Below, one piece after another: positions 32,934 to 41,385 of a DNA stretch of 64,000 nucleotides (within the stretch, counting starts at the first letter, position 1; the number at the start of each line of letters is the position of its first letter). The position numbers and the translations under genes are program-made. The notes beneath the pieces are model-generated. The model had not been told where the DNA came from and did no database searches. It worked only from the letters and a program-made list of their open reading frames with translations. Source of the stretch: Ignavibacteriales bacterium (lineage in GTDB: Bacteria; Bacteroidota; Ignavibacteria; Ignavibacteriales; Ignavibacteriaceae); the NCBI GenBank assembly GCA_016707285.1, contig JADJIA010000005.1, positions 564,193-628,192 of the forward strand, read 5' to 3'.

Positions 32934-34988
32934 ATGAACACTCAGCTTACAATCTTTCAGGTACTCATAGTTTTACTGCCATTATTTGGTTTTTTGGTCG
33001 CCATTCTGCCACCAAAAAGCTATAAAAAGATGTACATTGCCGAAGTTGGCATTATGTTCATCACTCTTGTCCTTTCGGCGGTATTATTTTTTATGAAGAT
33101 ATTCAGTCTTCCTGATGAGACAATCAGATCAACCTTCACTCTTTTCACCGTGGGTGGAAGTGACGGTTTTAATTTTATTGTTGATCTCACAATGGATAAT
33201 ATGACTGTTGCTCTTCTTTTTATGGTTTCGTTGATCAGTTTTCTTGTGCATTTCTTTTCACTTGAATACATGTCACATGAGCCGTTAAAGAATCGTTACT
33301 TCGGATATCTTGGACTTTTCACTTTTTCGATGTTAGGACTGCTTAGCACCGGAAGTATCATTTTCATCTATATCTTTTGGGAACTTGTGGGACTTTCATC
33401 CTACCTTCTCATCGGTTTCTGGGGATTCAAAGATGAAGCAGCTTCTGCTTGCAGTAAAGCATTCATAACCAACCGTGTTGGTGATTTTGGGTTTTTCCTC
33501 GGAATATTGATGCTTTTTATCACCTATAACAGTTTTGATCTCTTTTTTATATTTGATCAGATTGGTGCAGGAAAATTTCCATTGGGTAGTGAAATGTGGC
33601 TGACGGTTACCGGTCTGCTCCTGTTTGCAGGCGCTGTTGGTAAATCTGCTCAATTCCCCTTACATGTCTGGCTTCCTGATGCAATGGCGGGTCCAACCCC
33701 TGTCAGTGCCCTTATACACGCCGCTACGATGGTTGCAGCCGGTGTTTACATGATTGTTAGACTGTTTCCATTATTCACAGAGACATCGTTCCTTATAATA
33801 GGTTTTATCGGTGGCTTCTCTGCTTTGATGGCTGCTACAATTGCATTGACACAAATCGACATTAAAAAGATACTTGCCTATTCAACTGTAAGCCAACTTG
33901 GTCTGATGGTACTCGCCGTTGGTGTTGGAGCATATCATGCAGCGATTATTCATCTTCTCTTTCATGCCTTTTTTAAAGCAGGATTATTTCTTGGTTCGGG
34001 TGCCATTATTCATGCAACCCATTCACAGGATATTAATGACATGGGCGGGTTAAGGAAAAAGATGCCGGTAACCTTTTATACCACAGTTATCTATTCGCTG
34101 GCATTAGTGGGTTTCCCTCTTACCATCGGGTTTCTTAGTAAAGAGATGATTTTGACTTCCTCCATTACTCTGGGCTCCCTCTCCGGAAATTATATCTATT
34201 TTATCTTTGCTGTTCTTACAAGCACATTAACATCGTTTTACATATTCCGTTATGTATTTCTGATCTTTTTTGGGGAACCAAGAAATCATCATGCTTACGA
34301 ACACGCGCATGACTTCAATATCTTTATCAAACTGCCATTAATCGTTTTGGCAGCATTATGTTTCTTCTTCATATTTACTTTCAATCCCATTACCCTGCAT
34401 GGCACCTGGCTGACGGATCTGATTTTCAGACTGCCAAAAATTCTGTTGCCGGACAATGTAACATATTCCTTCTTGACAAATGGTGCGGAAGGATCGATCT
34501 ACTCTGAGGTTTATGCACATACAATGCATGCATCAGAGATTGTTGTTACGATTATTTCGCTCTTAATTATCTCCGGAGGTATTGGGACTGCATGGTATAT
34601 GTATATGAAGAAAAAGCTTGTACCAAAAGTTCCTGAGGGATTCTTGGGCAAAGCTTATATGTTCTCCCAAAAAGCCTGGTACATCAACGAATTGTATGAT
34701 GTAACAGTTATTAAAGGAACCATGCTTTTTGCCACATTGATGACAATTATCGATAAATATCTTGTGGATGGGATAATTAACCTTGGAGCAAAAATTACCA
34801 TGATTCTTGGCAGATTCAGCGCCGGATTCGACAAGTATGTCGTTGACGGCTTTGTTAATCTGGTTGCCTGGATTAATGGATTAATCAGTATGATTTTAAG
34901 GAAATTCCAAACCGGTAAAGTTCAGACATATCTAACACTGGTTATGGTTTTCATTGTCTTTTTTGTAATGTATATTTTTTCTAATTAA
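32934..34988 (+). CDS. nuoL: NADH-quinone oxidoreductase subunit L
   Basis: The 684-residue antiporter-like subunit contains about 16 hydrophobic helices, with FIYIFWELVGLSSYLLIGFW (the conserved Glu), FITNRVGDFGFFLGILMLF, LPDAMAGPTPVSALIHAATM and FHAFFKAGLFLGSGAIIHAT. The C-terminal part has the long amphipathic lateral helix region and a final membrane anchor (TYLTLVMVFIVFFVMYIFSN). It is the distal proton-pumping subunit of complex I. Its length fits NuoL rather than the shorter Mrp antiporter subunits. The C-terminal ~120 residues contain an internal near-repeat (DKYLVDGIINLGAKITMILG and DKYVVDGFVNLVAWINGLIS). Confidence 0.96.
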   Translation: MNTQLTIFQVLIVLLPLFGFLVAILPPKSYKKMYIAEVGIMFITLVLSAVLFFMKIFSLPDETIRSTFTLFTVGGSDGFNFIVDLTMDNMTVALLFMVSLISFLVHFFSLEYMSHEPLKNRYFGYLGLFTFSMLGLLSTGSIIFIYIFWELVGLSSYLLIGFWGFKDEAASACSKAFITNRVGDFGFFLGILMLFITYNSFDLFFIFDQIGAGKFPLGSEMWLTVTGLLLFAGAVGKSAQFPLHVWLPDAMAGPTPVSALIHAATMVAAGVYMIVRLFPLFTETSFLIIGFIGGFSALMAATIALTQIDIKKILAYSTVSQLGLMVLAVGVGAYHAAIIHLLFHAFFKAGLFLGSGAIIHATHSQDINDMGGLRKKMPVTFYTTVIYSLALVGFPLTIGFLSKEMILTSSITLGSLSGNYIYFIFAVLTSTLTSFYIFRYVFLIFFGEPRNHHAYEHAHDFNIFIKLPLIVLAALCFFFIFTFNPITLHGTWLTDLIFRLPKILLPDNVTYSFLTNGAEGSIYSEVYAHTMHASEIVVTIISLLIISGGIGTAWYMYMKKKLVPKVPEGFLGKAYMFSQKAWYINELYDVTVIKGTMLFATLMTIIDKYLVDGIINLGAKITMILGRFSAGFDKYVVDGFVNLVAWINGLISMILRKFQTGKVQTYLTLVMVFIVFFVMYIFSN

Positions 34989-35008
34989 AGAAACCGGAAG
35001 AATATAAG

Positions 35009-36604
35009 ATGTCACAATTCCCGTATCTTTCAGTATTGACCTTTTTACCCCTTATTGCGGCACTGGCTCTGATCTTTGTGCCGGCTGAAAAGAAAAATTC
35101 AATCAGATATACCGCTCTTGGTGTGGTTATTATTCAGGTTCTCATCACAGTAGTTATGTGGATGAATTTTAACTTCAGTCTCGCCGGTATCAACGATATT
35201 AACGGTTACCAGTTCATAGAGAAATTCGATTGGATTGTCTTGACAGGTATTCCACTTATTGGCACATTCAAGATTGAATATTTTCTTGGTCTTGATGGAC
35301 TGAGCATGCCGATGGTAATCTTGAGTTCGATAATTGCCTTTATTGCGGTTATCTCTTCATGGAATATCGAAGATTCAACACACAAACCAAACAGTAGCAA
35401 AGGTTATTTCATCCTTTTGATGATCCTTAACACCGGTACACTTGGTGTATTTCTTGCTCTCGATTTTTTCATGTTCTATATTTTCTGGGAACTTGTTCTG
35501 CTTCCGATGTACTTCCTTATCGGAATTTGGGGTGGACCAAGAAGAGAATATGCTGCCATCAAGTTTTTTATCTATACACTTGCCGGTTCAGTCTTAATTC
35601 TTTTGGCAATTATCGGCTTATATCTGAGTGCTTACGAAAGTCCTGAGTTTAAGGTTCACACATTTAACATGTTAAACATGATGGATGCTGCCAACTTTAA
35701 ACCCGACAGCGTGATGTCGGTACTTAATCCCGGAAATTTCAGGTTTCTTGCTTTCCTTGGATTATTTATCGGTTTTGCAATTAAAATACCCCTCTTTCCA
35801 TTCCATACATGGCTTCCTGACGCACATGTTGAGGCTCCAACTCCTATCTCTGTTGTTCTTGCCGGTGTGCTCCTTAAAATGGGTGGCTACGCAATTCTCA
35901 GAATCATCTATCCTATATTCCCTGAACAAGTTCAGGAGTGGATGTGGTGGATTGCATGCCTTGGAATGATAAACATTGTTTATGGTGCTTATTGCGCTTT
36001 GGGTCAAAAAGATTTTAAGAAATTGATTGCCTATTCGTCAGTTTCACACATGGGATTTGTAGTCCTGGGAATTGCAGCTCTTGCTAAAGGTGGAAGCACA
36101 CTCGGATTAACAGGTGGAGTTCTCCAGATGTTTAATCACGGTACTGTCACAGCAATGCTCTTCCTTATCGTGGGTGTCATTTATGAAAGAACTCACAAAC
36201 GGGGTCTTGACGATTTTGGCGGACTTTCAGTTCAGATGCCTATGTACACAGGAATTGTAACTCTCGCATTTTTTGCCGCTTTTGGTCTGCCCGGTTTAAG
36301 CTCATTTGTTTCAGAGTTGATGATCTTCATCGGTGCATTTAGTACCGAATCGATCAGAACTTTAACCATCATCTCAGCAATAGGAATTGTGATGGGTGCA
36401 GTTTATATGCTTAGAGCTCTGCAGAAAATTTTTCTTGGAAAGCCCAGAGAAGAATATAATGACTTAAAAGACCTGACTTTGAGAGAGTACATTATGTTTG
36501 TTCCTCTCGCAATCATCGTGATCATTTTTGGTATTTATCCAACACCAATGCTTGAGATTATGAACAGTAGCATGACTACCCTTCTTGATGCAGTGATGAA
36601 ATAG
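35009..36604 (+). CDS. nuoM: NADH-quinone oxidoreductase subunit M
   Basis: This 531-residue protein has about 14 membrane helices and the NuoM motifs FMFYIFWELVLLPMYFLIGI, REYAAIKFFIYTLAGS, LPDAHVEAPTPISVVLAGVL with LLKMGGYAILRI, AYSSVSHMGFVVLGI and MFNHGTVTAMLFLIVGVIYE. It is the middle antiporter-like proton pump of complex I. A GGAAGAATATAAG region serves as a ribosome site. A 20-base gap separates it from nuoL and 12 bases from nuoN. Confidence 0.96.
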   Translation: MSQFPYLSVLTFLPLIAALALIFVPAEKKNSIRYTALGVVIIQVLITVVMWMNFNFSLAGINDINGYQFIEKFDWIVLTGIPLIGTFKIEYFLGLDGLSMPMVILSSIIAFIAVISSWNIEDSTHKPNSSKGYFILLMILNTGTLGVFLALDFFMFYIFWELVLLPMYFLIGIWGGPRREYAAIKFFIYTLAGSVLILLAIIGLYLSAYESPEFKVHTFNMLNMMDAANFKPDSVMSVLNPGNFRFLAFLGLFIGFAIKIPLFPFHTWLPDAHVEAPTPISVVLAGVLLKMGGYAILRIIYPIFPEQVQEWMWWIACLGMINIVYGAYCALGQKDFKKLIAYSSVSHMGFVVLGIAALAKGGSTLGLTGGVLQMFNHGTVTAMLFLIVGVIYERTHKRGLDDFGGLSVQMPMYTGIVTLAFFAAFGLPGLSSFVSELMIFIGAFSTESIRTLTIISAIGIVMGAVYMLRALQKIFLGKPREEYNDLKDLTLREYIMFVPLAIIVIIFGIYPTPMLEIMNSSMTTLLDAVMK

Positions 36605-36616
36605 GACGACACAATA

Positions 36617-38110
36617 ATGGAAATGACCAATCAATTAAATTATTTGTCAACGCTGATCCCTGAATATATCATAATATTCTTTTTGATGGTGATAGTATTT
36701 ATGGATATTAGCAAAGAAAAAATCGCCGCAAAAATTCCATTAGTGGCGATGAGTGGCATCTTTCTTGCTATCATCGTTGCGGTTATCTTTTCCGGGAATT
36801 TTTATTCCACAGAAAAGATTTTAGACCCGAACGCAATTTTTGTTAACGATGGCTTCGCTTTCATATTTAAGTTTATGGTGCTTGCATCTTCCTTGATTAT
36901 GATCTATTTTTTCCGTCATGATGAAGAAGTTAACAGTTATAAAGGGAGAAAAGGCGAGTTTTACATTCTGTTCTACTCGATGGTTCTCGGGATGCTACTG
37001 CTTGCATCAGCGAATGATCTGATCTCTGCTTATGTAGCTCTCGAAGTCCTTTCACTCCCCTCTTATGTAGCAGCCGGTTTTCTTAAGCGCGATAACAGAA
37101 GCAGTGAAGCTTCACTTAAATACCTTCTGTTTGGATCTGCAGCATCAGGAGTAATGCTTTTTGGAATCTCATTAATCATGCTTTCTGTCGGCTCCACTTC
37201 CTTTGCATCGCTCACGGGCATTGGAACGGTTATTCCTGCTGATGTTCTGGTGGTTATGGGACTTCTATTCATAATTGGTGGTTTTGGTTATAAAATTTCG
37301 ATGGTTCCATTTCATTTTTGGGCTCCTGATGTTTTTGAGGGATCCCCCGTTTCGGTTACGACATTCCTTTCTGTTTCATCAAAAATTGCCGGTGTTGCAG
37401 TTTTTGCAAGATTTGTTTTGTCATCAATTTCTCCGGAACTTCAAACTGCCGGGATTCTTGATCTTGGGATGAACATCAATTCAATTCTGGTGTTTTTCTC
37501 CATCATAACAATGACCGTTGGAAATTTTACTGCTATTTTCCAAACCAATATGAAACGACTTTTGGCTTACTCAAGTATTGGACATATTGGTTTTATCGTG
37601 GCAGCTCTCGCCTGCGGAAGTGAAAATGGTATGCTCGCAATACCAACCTACCTGCTCATCTACACATTGATGAATTTTGGTGCATTTCTTGTTATTTTGT
37701 TAATCAAAAGCAGAATTAACTCTGAAGATATCAGAGATTATAAAGGTCTTGGTTACAAAATGCCATTCCTTTCTGTGATGATGGTTATCTTTATGGTTTC
37801 ACTTGCAGGGTTACCACCAACTGCCGGATTCTGGGCAAAGTTTTATGTGTTTACTGCGATAATGGAATCAAAGCTCTATTTACTTGCCATTGCAGCGATA
37901 TTTAACACAGTTGTTGCAGTTTTTTATTATTTCAGAATTCTGAAAACTCTCTATTTTGAAAAATCTGATTCGGAAGAAGTTCTTCCAATCCTCAGCACAG
38001 GCAACAAGACAGTGCTTGCACTCCTTGGTGTGCCACTCCTGATTCTGGGTATTTATTTCTCCCCTGTCATCGAATTGGCAAGAGAGACTTTGAAAATAGC
38101 AGGATTTTAG
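36617..38110 (+). CDS. nuoN: NADH-quinone oxidoreductase subunit N
   Basis: The 497-residue protein closes the complex I operon. It has about 14 helices, with AYVALEVLSLPSYVAAGFLK (conserved Glu), SEASLKYLLFGSAASGVMLF, MVPFHFWAPDVFEGSPVSVT, LAYSSIGHIGFIVAALACG and LAGLPPTAGFWAKFYVFTAI. It is the proximal antiporter-like pump next to NuoK and NuoJ. The cysteine desulfurase gene follows after 16 bases with no terminator, so read-through into the Fe-S assembly genes is likely. Confidence 0.95.
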   Translation: MEMTNQLNYLSTLIPEYIIIFFLMVIVFMDISKEKIAAKIPLVAMSGIFLAIIVAVIFSGNFYSTEKILDPNAIFVNDGFAFIFKFMVLASSLIMIYFFRHDEEVNSYKGRKGEFYILFYSMVLGMLLLASANDLISAYVALEVLSLPSYVAAGFLKRDNRSSEASLKYLLFGSAASGVMLFGISLIMLSVGSTSFASLTGIGTVIPADVLVVMGLLFIIGGFGYKISMVPFHFWAPDVFEGSPVSVTTFLSVSSKIAGVAVFARFVLSSISPELQTAGILDLGMNINSILVFFSIITMTVGNFTAIFQTNMKRLLAYSSIGHIGFIVAALACGSENGMLAIPTYLLIYTLMNFGAFLVILLIKSRINSEDIRDYKGLGYKMPFLSVMMVIFMVSLAGLPPTAGFWAKFYVFTAIMESKLYLLAIAAIFNTVVAVFYYFRILKTLYFEKSDSEEVLPILSTGNKTVLALLGVPLLILGIYFSPVIELARETLKIAGF

Positions 38111-38126
38111 ATATTTTTCGAGGTAG

Positions 38127-39275
38127 ATGAATAAAAATAATTTGATCTACCTCGATAACAATTCAACCACCCGTGTTGATCCCCGTGTCTTCGACGCTAT
38201 GGCGCCTTACTTCCACGAATTATATGGAAATCCCTCATCCCCACACAGATACGGCCTGGAGGCTTCAATAGCTGTTGAGGCAAGTCGTTTAATGATCAAA
38301 AAGTTATTTGGAATCGAAGACCGGGAGTTATATTTTACTTCTTCGGCTACAGAGTCCATTAATATTGCGATTATGGGGACGGCTTTTGCCAATTTTTCGA
38401 TCAAAAAACATCTAATTACCCAGGCTACTGAACACCCTGCTGTTCTTGAGGTCTTTAAGAGTCTTGAATCACTCGGATTTCGAACTACCGTACTGGATGT
38501 GGATGGTCAAGGATTTGTGGATCCTCAAGCCATTAAAAACGCAATTGAACCCGATACACTCCTTGTTTCAATTATGGCTGCAAATAATGAAATTGGAACG
38601 CTTCAAGATTTGGTCAGTATCGGAAAAATATGTGAAGAGATGGAAGTTCTATTCCATTCTGACCTTACACAGGCAGCAGGAAGATATGCTTTTAATGTCA
38701 GCGAAATTAAACTTGACATGATCTCCGGAGGGGCACACAAAATTCATGGTCCTAAAGGGATTGGGTATCTCGGATTAAACAAAACCACAAAAAAGATCAG
38801 GATTAACCCATTGATGTATGGTGGCGGACAGGAAAACGGGCTTTCTCCTGGAACTTTAAATGTCCCTTTGATTGTTGGTTTAAGTAAGGCACTGGAAATT
38901 TGTGAAGAAAACAGAACCGGGGAAACAGAGTTTTTGAACGGCTTAAGGCAACTTTTTTTTACTACTCTAACCGAAAATATTGAAGGGGTCCATCTTAATG
39001 GGCCCGGAATAAGACTGCTTAATAATCTTAGTCTCAGGTTTGATAACATCAGCTCAAATGACTTGATAAATGGTATTAAAACTCTTGCATTTTCAGCCGG
39101 TTCAGCTTGTGCAACAGGTGAAGGAAAACCGAGTCATGTTCTTAAAGCTATTGGATTGAATGACAGTCAGATTAAATCCACTGCCAGATTTGGTTTCAGC
39201 CGCTTTAATTCCGGACATGAAATTCTCACAGCGGCAAACGAAATTGTTAATTTTATAAAATTAAAGAGAAAATAA
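38127..39275 (+). CDS. Cysteine desulfurase (NifS/IscS family)
   Basis: The 382-residue PLP enzyme starts NLIYLDNNSTTRVDPRVFDA, with LYFTSSATESINIAIMG, the cofactor lysine in MISGGAHKIHGPKGIGYLGL, and the catalytic cysteine loop FSAGSACATGEGKPSHVLKA. These are class I desulfurase (IscS/NifS) traits rather than SufS. It takes sulfur from cysteine as a persulfide for Fe-S cluster assembly. Its stop overlaps the next small gene (TAATG), and an IscA-type protein follows. Position right behind the Fe-S-rich nuo operon suggests that it helps mature complex I, although it may serve generally. Confidence 0.92.
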   Translation: MNKNNLIYLDNNSTTRVDPRVFDAMAPYFHELYGNPSSPHRYGLEASIAVEASRLMIKKLFGIEDRELYFTSSATESINIAIMGTAFANFSIKKHLITQATEHPAVLEVFKSLESLGFRTTVLDVDGQGFVDPQAIKNAIEPDTLLVSIMAANNEIGTLQDLVSIGKICEEMEVLFHSDLTQAAGRYAFNVSEIKLDMISGGAHKIHGPKGIGYLGLNKTTKKIRINPLMYGGGQENGLSPGTLNVPLIVGLSKALEICEENRTGETEFLNGLRQLFFTTLTENIEGVHLNGPGIRLLNNLSLRFDNISSNDLINGIKTLAFSAGSACATGEGKPSHVLKAIGLNDSQIKSTARFGFSRFNSGHEILTAANEIVNFIKLKRK

Positions 39276-39586
39276 TGAACGAAGCATACAATCTTCTGAT
39301 AAATGAAAAGGAAAAATTTCTTGGTTTTTATAAATTCCGGTTCCCTGTTTTTCACAAATCAAATGTCTTCTACAGAGATATTGTATATTGTGTAAAATAT
39401 TACCTGGGTTCAAGAAATCTAACCCTTAAAGATAAGATACTGGAAAAAACAACACAAGATTTTATTAAACACCTGGAAACTTCGGGAATATTAAACTATA
39501 TGAGTCCTAAAACATGGCTTTTGAATTATCCTGAATTTTCCACAGTAACACCTGTTCCCGGTGCTGAAGCCGGAGTCCAAAATTAA
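39275..39586 (+). CDS. Small protein of unknown function between desulfurase and IscA genes
   Basis: The 103-residue product (MNEAYNLLINEKEKFLGFYK... ) resembles nothing I recognise. It is basic and aromatic-rich in its first half (FLGFYKFRFPVFHKSNVFYR), has one cysteine (DIVYCVKYYLG), a helical middle (LTLKDKILEKTTQDFIKHLE) and a Pro/Gly-containing tail. There is no signal or membrane helix. It overlaps the desulfurase stop codon by one base and ends 13 bases before the IscA-type gene, with a GATGAGG ribosome site in that gap, so its expression is coupled to Fe-S assembly. A role as an accessory or desulfurase partner is inference. Confidence 0.7.
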   Translation: MNEAYNLLINEKEKFLGFYKFRFPVFHKSNVFYRDIVYCVKYYLGSRNLTLKDKILEKTTQDFIKHLETSGILNYMSPKTWLLNYPEFSTVTPVPGAEAGVQN

Positions 39587-39599
39587 GATGAGGTCTTAA

Positions 39600-39950
39600 A
39601 TGAGTGAATTAAACGTTGAAAACGAAATATTAATTTCCGAAAAAGCTGCCAAACAGATTTTGAAGATCATGGAAGAAAATGCTGTTATCGAAGGCAGTGG
39701 CCTTCGAGTAGGAGTAAAGGGGGGTGGATGCTCGGGTCTTTCATATACCATGAATTTTGATTCAGCTCCAAAAGAATCGGACACAGTGGTTGAGTATAGT
39801 GGAGTAAGATTGTTTGTTGACCCAAAAAGTCTTTTTTACCTCATGGGAACTGAACTCGATTTTTCTGATGGTCTAAATGGAAAAGGATTCACTTTTAACA
39901 ATCCAAACGCATCAAAAACCTGCGGTTGCGGGCAATCTTTTGGTGTCTAA
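39600..39950 (+). CDS. Iron-sulfur cluster assembly accessory protein (HesB/IscA/ErpA family)
   Basis: The 116-residue A-type carrier has the three conserved cysteines: one in VGVKGGGCSGLSYTMNFDSA and two in SKTCGCGQSFGV. It begins NVENEILISEKAAKQILKIM and has the FDSAPKESDTVVEYSGVRLF core. A-type carriers receive and transfer Fe-S clusters to apo-proteins. Which subtype (IscA, ErpA, SufA) cannot be decided by eye. The gene sits downstream of the desulfurase and small protein, and its stop codon directly abuts the sod start (TAAATG). Confidence 0.92.
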   Translation: MSELNVENEILISEKAAKQILKIMEENAVIEGSGLRVGVKGGGCSGLSYTMNFDSAPKESDTVVEYSGVRLFVDPKSLFYLMGTELDFSDGLNGKGFTFNNPNASKTCGCGQSFGV

Positions 39951-40679
39951 ATGAAAAGAAGAAATTTTCTTTCTGCTGTCGGACTTTTTACCGCAGCAGC
40001 CGTTGCCTCTCCGGTAACTAATACACTCAACAAGTTTAACCAATTTAACTCAAATACGAGGAGAAATAATATTATGTCAAAATTTGAATTACCGGCTCTG
40101 CCATATTCCTACGATTCACTTGAACCTGTGATCGATAAGATGACAATGGAAATTCATCACACAAAACATCATCAGGCTTATGTAACAAATCTCAATAAAG
40201 CCATTGAAGGAACAGAGATGGAAGGAAAATCACTCGAACAACTAATGAGTGAAATTTCCAAATATCCGGCTGCCGTTAGAAACAACGGTGGTGGTCACTT
40301 CAACCATTCTCTTTTCTGGACAATAATGAAGCAAGGTGGCGGAAATCCTTCCGGAGCGCTACTTGATGCCATTAACTCTGCTTTTAATTCAGTTGATGAA
40401 ATGAAAGAGAAATTTAACAACGCTGCTATGACCAGATTTGGTTCAGGTTGGGCGTGGTTGAGTGTCTCCGGAGGTAAACTTGTAATTTCTTCAACTCCAA
40501 ATCAAGACAATCCTTTAATGGATGTGGCTGATGTAAAAGGAACACCTGTTCTTGGACTCGATGTGTGGGAACATGCATACTATCTGAAATACCAAAACAG
40601 AAGAGCCGATTATTGCGGAAACTGGTGGAACATCGTTAATTGGGACGAAGTTGCCAAAAGATTTGCCCAAGTAAAATAA
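39951..40679 (+). CDS. Superoxide dismutase (Mn-type) with possible dual start
   Basis: The long 242-residue form begins MKRRNFLSAVGLFTAAAVAS, a twin-arginine-like signal (RRNFL, then a hydrophobic AAAVA stretch), and its ATG abuts the IscA stop. An internal in-frame ATG at 40074 (MSKFELPALPYSYDSLEP) is preceded by GAGGAG and gives the usual 201-residue cytoplasmic SOD. The metal ligands are in MEIHHTKHHQAYV, GGGHFNHSLFW and LDVWEHAYYLKYQNRRADY. Mn preference is suggested by NQDNPLMDVADV and the Gly-rich GGGHFNH, as in SodA, although metal use needs testing. It removes superoxide. The signal could export a periplasmic form while the internal start makes a cytoplasmic form. Confidence 0.9.
   Translation: MKRRNFLSAVGLFTAAAVASPVTNTLNKFNQFNSNTRRNNIMSKFELPALPYSYDSLEPVIDKMTMEIHHTKHHQAYVTNLNKAIEGTEMEGKSLEQLMSEISKYPAAVRNNGGGHFNHSLFWTIMKQGGGNPSGALLDAINSAFNSVDEMKEKFNNAAMTRFGSGWAWLSVSGGKLVISSTPNQDNPLMDVADVKGTPVLGLDVWEHAYYLKYQNRRADYCGNWWNIVNWDEVAKRFAQVK
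40058..40076 (+). promoter_or_regulatory. Internal ribosome-binding site and ATG in the sod gene
   Basis: GAGGAG at 40058-40063 lies 10 bases before an in-frame ATG at 40074, which starts exactly where the mature SOD domain begins. It is the better Shine-Dalgarno of the two start sites, since the upstream ATG is embedded in the end of the IscA gene. Confidence 0.6.
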
Positions 40680-40690
40680 AACAATTTGCC

Positions 40691-40716
40691 GTCCCGGTGG
40701 TTTAAGCCATCGGGAC
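40691..40716 (+). other. Intercistronic hairpin
   Basis: GTCCCGGTGG (40691-40700) pairs with CCATCGGGAC (40707-40716) with one G-U pair and a 6-base loop. It lies between the sod stop and the Lon-substrate-domain gene. There is no T tract, so it is not an ordinary terminator; it may modulate read-through or mRNA stability, or be a dispersed palindrome. Confidence 0.6.
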
Positions 40717-40736
40717 ACTTAAAAACAAGAATTATT

Positions 40737-41351
40737 ATGCTACCTATATTCCCCCTTTCACTTGTTGTATATCCCGGTTCGAAGTATCCTCTTCATATTT
40801 TTGAGGAGAGATATAAGAACATGGTTAAATATTCAATGAAACTCGATGAACCATTTGGGATTGTGATCTTCGAAAACAATACTCTTGGCAGGATTGGGAC
40901 AAAAGTTAAAGTTGATTCAATTACAAAAAACTATCCTGATGGAAGTTTTGATATAATTGTTCGTGGGAAAGAAAGATTTATTCTCAAAAACCTTAATGAA
41001 AATATCATAGGATTTTTTGAAGCTGAGGTGGATACTTATGAAGATGTTATTTCCGGGATTTATCGTGATCTTGAAAATCAAATGATCGACATCTTCTCAG
41101 AAGTGATCGGAAAAGCAAAAATTGATCTCGGTGATAATTTTTATTTCAATCTCGAAGAATCGAAGATGAAATCATTTAAGATTGCTGAAAAAGCCGGACT
41201 TTCTCTCGAGCAACAACAAACTTTGTTAACACTTCAAAACGAAGGTGAAAGAATTTACCTTCTAATCGAACATTTGCGTAAATTATCAGTTGAACTTGAC
41301 ACTCGAGAACAACTGCGACAAATAATGCAACATGATGGTTTTGTAAACTAA
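40737..41351 (+). CDS. LON peptidase substrate-binding domain protein
   Basis: The start at 40737 (MLPIFPLSLVVYPGSKYPLH) is preferred; a TTG start at 40686 would translate through the hairpin and has no support. The 204-residue protein is the stand-alone Lon N-terminal domain: LHIFEERYKNMVKYSMK, FGIVIFENN, YPDGSFDIIVRGKERFIL and a helical C-terminal part LTLQNEGERIYLLIEHLRKL. No ATPase or protease domain is present. Such proteins are widespread; the function is unclear and could involve adaptor or regulatory binding. It ends at a bidirectional terminator shared with atpC. Confidence 0.85.
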   Translation: MLPIFPLSLVVYPGSKYPLHIFEERYKNMVKYSMKLDEPFGIVIFENNTLGRIGTKVKVDSITKNYPDGSFDIIVRGKERFILKNLNENIIGFFEAEVDTYEDVISGIYRDLENQMIDIFSEVIGKAKIDLGDNFYFNLEESKMKSFKIAEKAGLSLEQQQTLLTLQNEGERIYLLIEHLRKLSVELDTREQLRQIMQHDGFVN

Positions 41352-41354
41352 AAA

Positions 41355-41385
41355 AAAATCCCGGTTTTGAGCCGGGATTTTTTTT
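41355..41385. terminator. Bidirectional terminator between the Lon-domain gene and atpC
   Basis: AAAATCCCGG (41355-41364) pairs with CCGGGATTTT (41372-41381) around TTTTGAG. A long A run lies on one side and a T run on the other, so it can terminate both the plus-strand gene and the convergent atpDC transcript. Confidence 0.92.
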
